Source of the DNA: Peristeroidobacter agariperforans | Lineage (GTDB): Bacteria > Pseudomonadota > Gammaproteobacteria > Steroidobacterales > Steroidobacteraceae | Assembly (NCBI RefSeq): GCF_004138335.1 | Contig: NZ_RYFW01000004.1 | Location: 62,001 to 126,000, forward strand | DNA: 64,000 nt | Direction: 5' to 3' | Part shown: positions 17,481-26,326 of the stretch, in pieces | Numbering within the stretch: the stretch's first letter is position 1 | How the letters are laid out: each line of letters begins with the position of its first letter | The notes under the pieces: generated by a model | What the model was told of the DNA's origin: nothing | Databases searched by the model: none | Seen by the model: only the letters and a program-made list of their open reading frames with translations | Made by a program: the position numbers and the translations under genes

Positions 17481-18842
17481 ATGCTCCGATCGTTGCACAA
17501 AGCCCTCTCGAAGAACGCCATCGAAAAGACCAGGCAGCGATTTATCGAGCAAGCGGAGGCCGATCACGGCGATTCCGCATGGGAAGTTCTTCAGCCGCTG
17601 CTGCGTGCGCAGTCTCATCAGAAGGAGGTTGCGTTCGCGCTCGTCGAGCTGGTTGGGCGAGGTTACCTTTCCAGGGAACGATCTCTGGAAGTGCTGGAAA
17701 GAGTTCACGCCGTGCATGCTGCGGACGAGCATCTGCTAGGCCTGGTTGGAGACTCGTTGGATCGGACTCGCGACATCGACATGCTCAATGCACCGCCGCC
17801 GCAGAGCGAACTGTTCGCCACGGTGGTCGACAGCCTGGCCGTTCTGGCCGCGAAGGCGAACGGAGCCGATCACGAGCGAGCTTTACTCACCGGTCTGGCC
17901 ACGGCGGCAAGGATGATGGCGCGTCAGCGCGATGAATTGGCTGAGAGTGCATCTCGGCGGTTGCTAGAGTTAGAGCCAGACACCAGCTACAGGCACTACA
18001 ACCTCGGCTTGCTCATGAAAACACGCGGGCGATTCCATGAAGGCATGCTCGCAAACCAGCGCGCGAGGCTCCTGGCTGAGGAGACGTCCGAGGCTACTGA
18101 ATGGAATCTCGGAATCTGCGCGACGGGCGCGCGCGACGGGGCGACTGCCCTGGAAGTGTGGAAGCGAATGAAGCAACACATCGAAATGGGTCGGTTCGGA
18201 CTGCCAGAAGGGCGCTATCCGAGCTGCAAGGTCAGGCTCGCTGAGCGGCCTCTCGCCGAGAGGACCAAAGATTTTGATGATCCGGGACTCGAAGAAACGA
18301 TCTGGATCGAACGGCTGAGTCCCTGTCACGGAATAATACGCAGCGTGCTGTACCAGCAGCTTGGGGTTGATTACGGCGACGTAGTTCTCATCGATGGCGC
18401 GCCCATCACACACCACAAGTACGGCGAGCGAGAGGTCCCGGTATTTCCCCATCTCGCCACTCTCGTAAGGAGCAAGTATCAGTTCTTCGATTTCGCGGGC
18501 ACGCAGGACGACGCGGGTCGAATTCATAGTGCGAGTGAAGATCTGGAGCAAGACAGCGTGATCTACCCTCACTCGGAGAATTATACCGTGCTCTGCGCAG
18601 GTTGTTGGCGCGATCAAGACATCGATCACGAACATACCAGAAGCGAGCAGAAGCACGTCGTGCAAGGACGGATAGCTGCACCGCCGGATGTCGCGCCGAG
18701 CGAGCTCCTCCGCCAACTGGATGCCGCAATGACGAAACGATCGCCTTGTCGGATCTATACCCCGGATCTCTGCGCAGCGGCGGGACTCGGAGATCGTGCT
18801 GCGATAGAGCGGCGCCGTTTCGACATGTTGCAACAGAACTGA
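17481..18842 (+). CDS. TPR-like protein of unknown function
   Basis: A 453-residue protein that I do not recognise. The first ~130 residues are helical and charged. Around residues 160-225 there are two TPR-like helical pairs (SYRHYNLGLLMKTRGRFHEG and WNLGICATGARDGATALEVW). The second half is different: WIERLSPCHGIIRSVLYQQL, VLIDGAPITHH, then a Cys/His-containing stretch (LCAGCWRDQDIDHEH) near 375. There is no signal peptide. The codon and base use look less GC-biased than in neighbouring enzyme genes. It may form a unit with the small membrane protein before it and the unknown gene after it. Confidence 0.7.
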   Translation: MLRSLHKALSKNAIEKTRQRFIEQAEADHGDSAWEVLQPLLRAQSHQKEVAFALVELVGRGYLSRERSLEVLERVHAVHAADEHLLGLVGDSLDRTRDIDMLNAPPPQSELFATVVDSLAVLAAKANGADHERALLTGLATAARMMARQRDELAESASRRLLELEPDTSYRHYNLGLLMKTRGRFHEGMLANQRARLLAEETSEATEWNLGICATGARDGATALEVWKRMKQHIEMGRFGLPEGRYPSCKVRLAERPLAERTKDFDDPGLEETIWIERLSPCHGIIRSVLYQQLGVDYGDVVLIDGAPITHHKYGEREVPVFPHLATLVRSKYQFFDFAGTQDDAGRIHSASEDLEQDSVIYPHSENYTVLCAGCWRDQDIDHEHTRSEQKHVVQGRIAAPPDVAPSELLRQLDAAMTKRSPCRIYTPDLCAAAGLGDRAAIERRRFDMLQQN

Positions 18843-18910
18843 AGATGGGGTTGGTGGGCCGATTCTCGACAGCATTGCGCACGGCAACGTATTAGCGGGC
18901 AGAACAACAG

Positions 18911-20218
18911 ATGGAAACAGCGGCTCCCGATACAGTTTCGATGATCAACGCTCTCGATAACCCGGTGTGGCGGGAATTGCTCCTCGGCCAGCTGGATGAA
19001 AGGGTCAAAGCGTTCGATCGCAACACTGCGATGTTCAAAGCCTTTCAGGAGTCAGAGAAGGCGGGGAAGATCAATTCTTCATTGCGGCCTTCAGGAAGTG
19101 ATTGTCTCCGGCTGATCGAGATCGGCATGCGGGGACAGTTTCCGTCGCGCGACCCGTGGAGACCGGTAGGCACAGAAATTCTTAGTTGGTTCTGGACGCT
19201 GGTACATCCTTGTTTCCCGGAAGTCGTTCAAACGCACTTCGCTGCGGCAAGCGACCCATCGCGAGCCTATGGGCTCACGCTGCTGGCAACTCAATCGACG
19301 CCGGAAGCAGCTGCTTCGATCGTGAAGTTGCTGGGTGAATACCCGTTGCCAGACGGCCTGCCGCCCCGCTTCTTTTGGGAGATGAACAAGCGCCACGCTG
19401 CGACCGGCTCACAGCTGTTTCCTAAGATGCTGGTCGACGCAGGGCCGCACCTGGCAAACGTCATGAACTTCTTGAATGTCTGCCTCGAAGGTTCTGCTCT
19501 GACCTCAGAGGCGCTCGCGCCGGTGTCGGGTTGGGTGGCGAGCGAATCGCTCCGGCTTCTCGATGCGGTCGAGCCGCTTCAACAGTCTGTCGGCAAGCAA
19601 TGGCGATGCGATGAGCAATATTCGAGTATGCGATCGCAGCTCGGCGTCTTTCTCGATCTGCTGGGGATCATCCCGGGCGCACCGATGGCGCCCTGCGCTC
19701 GAGCGGTTGAGCTCAAAGACCCGCTGTGTGCATTCTTCGCAATTGTTTCAACGCTAAAGAAGAACCTTCCGCCGCCAGACGAGGCGATCCTGCTCGTTGC
19801 AGATAGTTTTCAGACCAGGGTGCCGCTCTACGATCAACTAAGTCGTCTGCATCGACTCGATCTGTTCCCCGCGCATTTGCTCACGTTCGAGTCCTTTGCA
19901 GCCGCGAGCATGGCGGAGTGGCTCCTGTATCCCACCGAGCTTGGCTATGAGCCGACCCGACTCGACCTGATGGCAAAGGTGTCCGGTGTGGATGAGGACA
20001 AAGAGTTCGTCATGTGCCTTTGGAAAGTCAGTGCGGAGGGTCACTCCGACTTTGCAGCTGCATCTGGTCCATACGACGCGAACGCGCCCATCGGGCCACT
20101 CTCGGGCGATAACACGTTCTCGAATTTCACCGAATGGGGAAGCCGGACGCCCGACGAGCATCTGGCCGAAATAGTCGAAACGCTCGATCAGTGGCGGGTG
20201 GAATGGTGCGAACGCTAG
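18911..20218 (+). CDS. Conserved-looking protein of unknown function
   Basis: A 435-residue soluble protein that I do not recognise. It is mostly helical, with no signal peptide or membrane helix. A polar, acidic C-terminal part (CLWKVSAEGHSDFAAASGPY, GDNTFSNFTEWG) resembles no motif I know. It follows the TPR-like gene after 68 bases on the same strand. Upstream gene content and similar base composition suggest the two work together or were acquired together. No function is proposed. Confidence 0.65.
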   Translation: METAAPDTVSMINALDNPVWRELLLGQLDERVKAFDRNTAMFKAFQESEKAGKINSSLRPSGSDCLRLIEIGMRGQFPSRDPWRPVGTEILSWFWTLVHPCFPEVVQTHFAAASDPSRAYGLTLLATQSTPEAAASIVKLLGEYPLPDGLPPRFFWEMNKRHAATGSQLFPKMLVDAGPHLANVMNFLNVCLEGSALTSEALAPVSGWVASESLRLLDAVEPLQQSVGKQWRCDEQYSSMRSQLGVFLDLLGIIPGAPMAPCARAVELKDPLCAFFAIVSTLKKNLPPPDEAILLVADSFQTRVPLYDQLSRLHRLDLFPAHLLTFESFAAASMAEWLLYPTELGYEPTRLDLMAKVSGVDEDKEFVMCLWKVSAEGHSDFAAASGPYDANAPIGPLSGDNTFSNFTEWGSRTPDEHLAEIVETLDQWRVEWCER

Positions 20219-20267
20219 CGACCATGATTCTGTGCTGGATCGAAACACACAACCAACGGACCGTACC

Positions 20268-21290
20268 ATGATCGCCGCCCCACCGAGACAAACGATCGCA
20301 GCAACACTCGCTGCGCTGTGTGGATGTGTCCTGATGATCGCTCTCGCCGGCACGACCTGCGTAGCCGCCGAACCAGAGCGAAAGCCAGGAGACTATCCCT
20401 TGCAGCCGGACTCGCTGGTCCAACCTGGCGTACCCCAGGGCAGCTTGCTGGGACCGCTGGAGTTTCACAGTAGAATGTTTGCTGGCACGGTCCGTCGCTA
20501 CTGGCTCTACGTGCCTGCACAGTACGATCGAGCCAAGCCGGCGAGCGTGCTCGTGTTTCAGGACGGTCAACGGGCCACCAATCCGCAGGGCTCGCTGCGA
20601 GTGCCGACGGTGCTCGACAACTTGATTCACCGGGGCGACATTCCAGTCACCATCGGCATCTTCATCACGCCGGGCCACCTTGCCGAGACCTATCCGGATA
20701 CGCTGGGTATGAGCAATCCAGATCATCGTGCAGCGGAATACGATGCTCTGGATGATCGCTACGCGAGATTCATCGTCGAGGAAATGCTGCCGAGCGTCGC
20801 CACCCGCTACAACTTGACGGACGATCCGCGGCAACGCGCGATCGGCGGCACGAGCAGTGGCGCCATTTGTGCGTTCACCGTGGCCTGGCACCGGCCGGAT
20901 GTATTTCGCAAGGTGATCAGCATCATCGGCAGCTACGTGTCGATCGGCTATCGCCCTGCGCAGGACGGACAACCGGCGGTGCCGGGAGGCGATCTGTATC
21001 CAGGACTGATCCGCAAGAGCCCGATCCGGCCGCTGCGAATCTTCCTGCAGGATGGCTCGAACGACCTCGACAACGAGCACGGCAACTGGTTTCTCGCCAA
21101 TCAACAGATGCTGGCGTCACTCAATTGGGCGAACGCCGAAGCTGATCGAAAGAAATCATCGGGCCCGCGTTACGAAGTAACTCATGTCTGGGGCGACGGC
21201 GCTCATTCCGATGCACACGGCGGCGCGCTACTGCCCGATATCCTGCGCTGGCTGTGGCGTGAGGATCACGTGGCGCAGGCGGAGCGATGA
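20268..21290 (+). CDS. Secreted esterase, enterochelin-esterase-like
   Basis: About 340 residues. An N-terminal signal peptide (ALCGCVLMIALAGTTCVAAEP region) is followed by an alpha/beta-hydrolase of the Fes/esterase-D type: YWLYVPAQYDRAKPASVLVF, VTIGIFITPG, nucleophile elbow GGTSSGA and the late His in GDGAHSDAHGG. It would act in the periplasm on an ester, possibly a sugar or siderophore ester. An in-frame GTG at 20232 exists, but ATG 20268 gives a normal signal peptide. The catalytic fold is well supported; the substrate is not. Confidence 0.82.
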   Translation: MIAAPPRQTIAATLAALCGCVLMIALAGTTCVAAEPERKPGDYPLQPDSLVQPGVPQGSLLGPLEFHSRMFAGTVRRYWLYVPAQYDRAKPASVLVFQDGQRATNPQGSLRVPTVLDNLIHRGDIPVTIGIFITPGHLAETYPDTLGMSNPDHRAAEYDALDDRYARFIVEEMLPSVATRYNLTDDPRQRAIGGTSSGAICAFTVAWHRPDVFRKVISIIGSYVSIGYRPAQDGQPAVPGGDLYPGLIRKSPIRPLRIFLQDGSNDLDNEHGNWFLANQQMLASLNWANAEADRKKSSGPRYEVTHVWGDGAHSDAHGGALLPDILRWLWREDHVAQAER

Positions 21291-21333
21291 GCAGGCTCCG
21301 TTCCGGCAATTGCCCAGAGAGTGACGGGCCGAG

Positions 21334-22422
21334 CTAGTGCTCGTGACCGTGAGCGTCAGTTCGATGCGCTTCGTAGTGCGCGCGAAGTAAGTCACCGCCG
21401 AAGTCACGCTCCAGGTCACGCCAAACGCTGTGGATATGGTTGGCGTTGTTCTGAGTGTTGTCGTACTCGATGAGGACAGTGGGGCCGTGCACTCGGTAGT
21501 AGTGCGGCTTGCCCGGCTCGAGACTGCCAGCCCATCCAAAGTGCAGTTTGTCGAAGCCGGCGCGCTCGATGCGCTCGAGCTGCTCTCGTGCAGCACTCTC
21601 TGTCATGCGATCCGCGTACACGTGCAGTAGCTTGCGCAATTGCGTTTGCTCCGGCTGAGACATGTCGCCTGCCGCAAGCCCTTCCATGTTCAGCGAACGA
21701 ACCTTTGGATCGTTACGTGTGATGATGTCTGGGAAGGCGTTCTCGGCAAGCATCGCGCGAGTGCGTCGATCCGCGGGCAACATGCGTATCAGATCGCGAG
21801 CCAGATCTTCTTCTGCCGCGAGCAATCGCAACCCGGCTTTCGGGCCGTCAGGTACGCGCGCGGGATTCGAGCCCATGAAGAGCGGCGCCACGACCTGAGT
21901 TTGATTGTCGACATGGGTCACGTTGACGGAAAGATGATGGCCTTCGAACCGCCACGCCCAAGGTGCGCGCGGACCCGGTTCGCCAAACACTGCGGTGTAG
22001 TAGAGCCCCGGGTCGCGACGCGGGTTTCCTTCAATCTGCGCCAGGATCGATTCGTGCTGCACGATCTGTTGAGCTGTATTGAAGCCCGTAGGGCTCAATG
22101 CGGAACGCAGCAATGGATCGATCAGCGTCTTCTGGTTTGTATCGAGGTCCGCCAGCGCGACGCCGGCGCGTCTGGTGGGAACGTAGTTCCAGTTCGTGCG
22201 CTCGGACGAATCGAATGACAACTGAGCTTGTGTTCGCTTGGCTTCCGGTAGCGATTGCAAAAGCGCACGCGCAGCCGCTGGCCCGGAAGACTGCTTGTCA
22301 TCACTCTCATCGGACTCGTTCGCGCGACTGGACATGAGAGCAGCTCCGAAGCTGGCGAAGATGACGACCGTGCCGATGAGCAGCACGGCTTTGCCGCGGT
22401 TGACCGTGAGTCCGTTAGTCAT
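21334..22422 (-). CDS. DUF3500-domain exported protein
   Basis: About 362 residues. An N-terminal membrane/signal helix (VLLIGTVVIFASFGAALM) is followed by a DUF3500 domain, recognised by WNYVPTRRAGVALADL, GEPGPRAPWAWRFEGHHLS and VHGPTVLIEYDNTQ with NHIHSVWRDLERDFGGDLL. The C-terminus is His-rich (AHRTDAHGHEH). The family has no established function; it is common in bacteria and planctomycetes and often exported. GGGAG precedes ATG 22422; the ATG at 22461 is less likely. Oriented head-on toward the esterase gene, it has no operon partner. Confidence 0.82.
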   Translation of the reverse strand: MTNGLTVNRGKAVLLIGTVVIFASFGAALMSSRANESDESDDKQSSGPAAARALLQSLPEAKRTQAQLSFDSSERTNWNYVPTRRAGVALADLDTNQKTLIDPLLRSALSPTGFNTAQQIVQHESILAQIEGNPRRDPGLYYTAVFGEPGPRAPWAWRFEGHHLSVNVTHVDNQTQVVAPLFMGSNPARVPDGPKAGLRLLAAEEDLARDLIRMLPADRRTRAMLAENAFPDIITRNDPKVRSLNMEGLAAGDMSQPEQTQLRKLLHVYADRMTESAAREQLERIERAGFDKLHFGWAGSLEPGKPHYYRVHGPTVLIEYDNTQNNANHIHSVWRDLERDFGGDLLRAHYEAHRTDAHGHEH

Positions 22423-22656
22423 GTGGAGGCGCTCCCATGGTGTCCGGCGCTCGGGTGGCACTGTCCGAGTACGCTTGGGTTCCCGGCCCGGTTCCCTTTG
22501 TCAGACAAGGTTCTGAGGCGCGCGTTCCCGCCGACGCGCCGAAGATGCCATTCCCGCGATGATCGCCGCGAATAAGATCGGCGAATAACAGGGCCGCTGC
22601 GCAAAATCTCTTCCTTCGACTCTTGTTATGCTCGGTCGAAAACGGGGGATGGACCG

Positions 22657-23544
22657 ATGCTGAGACACCTTGCGCTGGCATTCATTCTGTTGGCGGGCTC
22701 GACGCCTGCATGGGCGACGTGGTCGGTGATCGCGCTGGATGCCCGGAGCGGTCAGGTAGTGATCGCGTCGGCGACCTGCGTTCGGCAAGAGGCATTTCCG
22801 AAGCGCGAGCCCAACGGTGCGCGTGACTTGATGGACCTGCAGGCGGTGATCGTGCCGGGTGTCGGGGTGGCGGCTTGCCAGGCCGGTGCAGACAACACGC
22901 ACGAGAATCAGATGCTGGTCTACCGGGAGCTGAAGAAGGGCACGCCGCCCGCCGACATCATCGAAATGCTCAAGAAGGATCCGAACATCGAGCGGCGACA
23001 GTTCGGCATCGTGTCCATGCCCAACGGCAAGGACATCACTGCGAGCAACAACCGCGCCGGATTCAACGGCACCGGCAACTCGCGCTCGTCGTTGTACTTC
23101 GGAGGCCAGGTGGGGCCCGACATCTACTACCAGGTTCAGGGCAACACGCTGCTCGGCGATCAGGTGGTGCATCTGGCGGCGCTCGCATTCACCCGCGCTA
23201 CTGGTACGCTGGCCGATCGCGTGATGGCGGCGATGGAAGCCGCGGATGTCAACGGAGGCGATCACCGCTGCAATTGCGGATCGAACCCGATGGAATTCGT
23301 CGCCTGCGACAACAAGACGGCGCACGTTTCCTACATCGCCATCGCCGAGAAGAACGACCAGCAGGGCGTCACACACAATGACGGCAAATACTTCGCATAC
23401 ATCAGCGTGATGGACAACGACATCAAGCGTGGCGAAAGCGGCAATCCGGTGCGCACGCTCCGCATGCGCTATGACGCGTGGGTCAAGTCCGGCTCGCCGC
23501 GCCTGGCGCCGCCACCGCCGACGTTGTATCAGCCGAAGAGTTAG
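22657..23544 (+). CDS. DUF1028-domain secreted protein
   Basis: A 295-residue protein with a signal peptide (ALAFILLAGSTPAWA, cleaved near residue 20). It has a DUF1028 fold: TWSVIALDARSGQVVIASAT right after the predicted cleavage site, GVGVAACQAGAD, and LMRYDAW-like tail. DUF1028 is an Ntn-hydrolase-like family usually annotated as a putative peptidase; here the mature N-terminus begins with Ala-Thr. Residues HRCNCGSNPMEFVACDN near 205-220 add three cysteines that could form disulfides. GGGGGA precedes ATG 22657. The role is unknown. Confidence 0.8.
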   Translation: MLRHLALAFILLAGSTPAWATWSVIALDARSGQVVIASATCVRQEAFPKREPNGARDLMDLQAVIVPGVGVAACQAGADNTHENQMLVYRELKKGTPPADIIEMLKKDPNIERRQFGIVSMPNGKDITASNNRAGFNGTGNSRSSLYFGGQVGPDIYYQVQGNTLLGDQVVHLAALAFTRATGTLADRVMAAMEAADVNGGDHRCNCGSNPMEFVACDNKTAHVSYIAIAEKNDQQGVTHNDGKYFAYISVMDNDIKRGESGNPVRTLRMRYDAWVKSGSPRLAPPPPTLYQPKS

Positions 23545-23561
23545 GACGCGGGCCGTTCAGC

Positions 23562-24482
23562 TCATCGCACAGGTGCTTTTGTACGCGCCTCTCTTCGCAA
23601 CCATCGGCAGAATGCATCGATGGCCGGGTTCGAGTCCGCGTCATCCCGGCGCACGATCCAGAATGCGTAGGCATTATCGAGAGAATGTTCGAATGGCTTG
23701 ACGAGGCGACCGCGTTGCAAGTCCTCCTCGACCAGCGGTGCAACGCCCAACGCAACGCCGTGTCCTGCGACAGCAGCTTCCTGCGCTAGATAGATGCTCG
23801 CGAAGACTGGGCCGCGAGATGCGTCAACGCGCGTAGCACCCGAGGCTTTCAGCCATGCCGACCAATCCGGCACGCCCGGGCGACCGGCTGCGCTTTCGTC
23901 GTGGAGCAGTGTGTGATGTCGGAAGTCCGCGGGCTGCGTCAGCGGGCGGGCTTCGTCCTCCATCAGTGAAGGCGCGCACACTGGAAACACGGGGGCATCC
24001 ATGAGTCGCTCGGAAGAAACTCCACTGTAACCGCCAGGTCCGTAGCGAATGGCGACATCGATGGCGCCGCGGCCGACGTCGGCGTGCTCGTTGCTGGTAT
24101 CGATGCGCACTTTGAGATCGGGGAAGTCGTGGTGGAACCGGTGCAGCCTCGGCGCGAGCCATTTCGCCGCGAACGATTCCATCGTGCTGACGCGGAGATT
24201 TGCGACCGTGGCCGCCGTGGCGCGATCTAGAGCAAGGTCGAGCAATCCGAACAATTCGCTCAGCGAAGCGGCGAGTTCCTCGCCTTTGGGAGTCAGTTCC
24301 ACCGCGCGATGACCACGATGGAAAAGCTTCACGCCGAGGTAGGCCTCGAGTTGCTTCACCTGATGGCTGATCGCCGCCGGAGTGACGAACAACTGCGCCG
24401 CTGCGGTCTGGAAACTACGGCATCGTGCGGCTGCTTCGAACGCTCGAAGCGCATTGAGCGGCGCGGGATGGCGGGGTTTCAT
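23562..24482 (-). CDS. LysR-family regulator (GcvA/AmpR-like)
   Basis: About 306 residues. The N-terminal helix-turn-helix ALRAFEAAARCRSFQTAA with VTPAAISHQVKQLE and FHRGHRAVELTPKG is typical of the GcvA/AmpR branch. The effector domain spans about residues 95-300 (LRVSTMESFAAKWLAPRL). An ATG at 24512 is in frame, but 24482 gives the standard N-terminus. It is divergent from a pair of metallo-beta-lactamase-fold genes, with a LysR-type box in between, so it probably controls them. The ligand is unknown. Confidence 0.88.
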   Translation of the reverse strand: MKPRHPAPLNALRAFEAAARCRSFQTAAAQLFVTPAAISHQVKQLEAYLGVKLFHRGHRAVELTPKGEELAASLSELFGLLDLALDRATAATVANLRVSTMESFAAKWLAPRLHRFHHDFPDLKVRIDTSNEHADVGRGAIDVAIRYGPGGYSGVSSERLMDAPVFPVCAPSLMEDEARPLTQPADFRHHTLLHDESAAGRPGVPDWSAWLKASGATRVDASRGPVFASIYLAQEAAVAGHGVALGVAPLVEEDLQRGRLVKPFEHSLDNAYAFWIVRRDDADSNPAIDAFCRWLRREARTKAPVR

Positions 24483-24520
24483 GACTCGGGCTTGCGGCTG
24501 CCGGGTGCACATAATATCAG

Positions 24521-24535
24521 GTTAGTTTTTCTAAC
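24521..24535. promoter_or_regulatory. LysR-type T-N11-A box
   Basis: GTTAGTTTTTCTAAC is a perfect 5+5 inverted repeat around a T-run and contains an exact T-N11-A pattern. It is in the divergent spacer between the LysR gene (start 24482) and the hydrolase gene (start 24613), where such a regulator would bind. Function is inferred from position and form. Confidence 0.55.
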
Positions 24536-24612
24536 GCAGACGGCAAAACATCTCGTTTGTCGCGGGCTCCGCTGTTGGCGACGATGGCGCATCGAACCAA
24601 CCGGGAATCATC

Positions 24613-25434
24613 GTGAGATTCGAAGAGCTGAGCTCCAATGTACTGATGTTCGTCGGCGACGAATACGAGTCGGTCGCCACGGCATTCCTCGATGGCGACG
24701 ATGTGCTGCTGGTCGACTCGCTCGGCAGCGTTGCAGACGCGCACTGGTTGCGTCGTGTTTTGTGCGAGGACATGGGTAAGAAGGTGCGTGTCATCGCGGC
24801 GACTCACTTCATGAGTGATCACATCGCAGGAATGTCGCTTTTTCCAGAGGCGCTCACGATTGCACACCGACACCATCGCTTCACCTTTCTTTCGCAGAAC
24901 CGTCGCGTCGATGAGTTCTACCGCGAGCCTAAGGTGATGTTCGACCGCTCGATGAGTCTGCGCTGGGGGCAGCACGAGCTATGCTTCCTGCACAATCCAG
25001 GCAAGACCATGGACCACGTCAGTGTGGACGTCGCCAGTGCCGATCTGGTTTGTGCCGGCGACAATATCGTCGGCAACATCATCTATCTCTCCAAGGCGGA
25101 TCCCGCGCTGATCCGTGACGCGATCAGCCGCCTGCGGCAATTCAACAGGGGCACGGTCATCGGTGGGCACATGGGGAGGTTTACCGCCGCCGTCCTGGAC
25201 AACGCGATTCACTACCTGGATCGACTGAGAGAGGCGGTGGTGAGCATTCGCGCCAATGCCTCACCTCAGGAGGCCGATGAGCGCATTGCCTCGATTCGAA
25301 TCGAAGCGTGCCTCGCGCCACGAGTTGAAGCGGCGGCCTTCGAACGCCAATGGCACCAGCACAACCTGGAGGTCATCGCTGCGCAGTCGGTGTTCGCGTT
25401 CGACACGGCGATCGCATCCAGGAGCCGGGCATGA
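24613..25434 (+). CDS. Metallo-beta-lactamase-fold protein with degenerate metal site
   Basis: A 273-residue MBL-fold hydrolase, with a GTG start. The family signature HxHxDH is present as H65-F-M67-S-D69-H70, so the second His is Met. The later motif that is usually PGHT is PGKTMDH (Lys131 in place of His), while Asp150 (CAGDN) and His186 (IGGHMG) remain. Normal dinuclear zinc binding is therefore doubtful. It could hold one metal, bind a different ligand set, or be a non-catalytic relative. Its stop overlaps the start of the next MBL gene as ATGA. Confidence 0.82.
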   Translation: MRFEELSSNVLMFVGDEYESVATAFLDGDDVLLVDSLGSVADAHWLRRVLCEDMGKKVRVIAATHFMSDHIAGMSLFPEALTIAHRHHRFTFLSQNRRVDEFYREPKVMFDRSMSLRWGQHELCFLHNPGKTMDHVSVDVASADLVCAGDNIVGNIIYLSKADPALIRDAISRLRQFNRGTVIGGHMGRFTAAVLDNAIHYLDRLREAVVSIRANASPQEADERIASIRIEACLAPRVEAAAFERQWHQHNLEVIAAQSVFAFDTAIASRSRA

Positions 25435-26270
25435 ATAGCGGCCTGCGGCGCAGGGAATTCCTGCTCGGTTGCGGCAGCCTGGCGGCGGGTGCACTGCTGC
25501 CATGCGCGCCAGCGGACTCGGCTGACGTCAAAGATGACTTGCGCATCCAGCGACTGGCGTGGGCGGGCATTCGCCTGCAACTGCTGCAAGCGACTTTGTT
25601 CATCGATCCCCTGATCAACCCGGATGCGTGGGGGGCCTCGCTCAAGGATCCGCTGATTCCGGTTGACGACGCTGTTGGCGATACATATGTGCTCATCACT
25701 CATGCGCATCCAGATCATTTCGATGCCAAGGCTGCCGCTGATGCTTTGAGCAAGGGCGGCGCTCTTGTTCATCCGGCAGGAACGAATCCGCTGCCTGTTC
25801 CCCGAGGGGCACGCGCGCGCCCGGCCGCACTCTGGGAGCCGCAACTGCTCGGCGATTTCACTGCCACCGCCGTGCCTGCATCGGATGGTTATGGCGACCC
25901 GCAAGTATCTTGGGTGATCTCGGCCGGGGGACGGCGCATCTTTCATGGGGGCGACACGCTTTGGCATGGGCACTGGTGGCGCATCGGTCGTCAGTTCGGG
26001 CCATTCGACGCTGCCTTTCTCCCGGTCAATGGTGCGCGCTTCGGCTGGCGCAAGCCGGTCAGTGATCTGCCGGGGGTACTGACGCCCGAGCAGGCCGTGG
26101 CAGCAGCGATCATCCTCGGCGCACGCCGCGTGATTCCGATTCACTACGGCATCTCCGGAACGGCAGAGTACGTGGAGGTCGAGGATCCGATCGGCCGGTT
26201 GCGCTCGGCCGCTCGCGAAAAGTCGCTGGAAGTTGAGTCGCTGGCGCCAGGAGCCTGGGTGAAGTGGTGA
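25431..26270 (+). CDS. Exported MBL-fold hydrolase (UlaG-like)
   Basis: About 279 residues. The N-terminus GLRRREFLLGCGSLAAGALL looks like a Tat (twin-arginine) signal. The MBL motif is complete: THAHPDHFD (His, His, Asp, His), followed by FHGGDTLW for a later ligand and PIHYGISG near the C-terminus. It resembles UlaG/YcbX-like L-ascorbate-6-phosphate lactonase homologues, but the substrate is not clear. It is translationally coupled to the preceding degenerate MBL gene. The Tat signal would place it in the periplasm, unlike its neighbour, which has no signal. Confidence 0.82.
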   Translation: MNSGLRRREFLLGCGSLAAGALLPCAPADSADVKDDLRIQRLAWAGIRLQLLQATLFIDPLINPDAWGASLKDPLIPVDDAVGDTYVLITHAHPDHFDAKAAADALSKGGALVHPAGTNPLPVPRGARARPAALWEPQLLGDFTATAVPASDGYGDPQVSWVISAGGRRIFHGGDTLWHGHWWRIGRQFGPFDAAFLPVNGARFGWRKPVSDLPGVLTPEQAVAAAIILGARRVIPIHYGISGTAEYVEVEDPIGRLRSAAREKSLEVESLAPGAWVKW

Positions 26271-26326
26271 GCTGACTCCGCGTCGTGTGGCATTCGCAAT
26301 GAGCCCGCTTATTGGCATGATGGATC

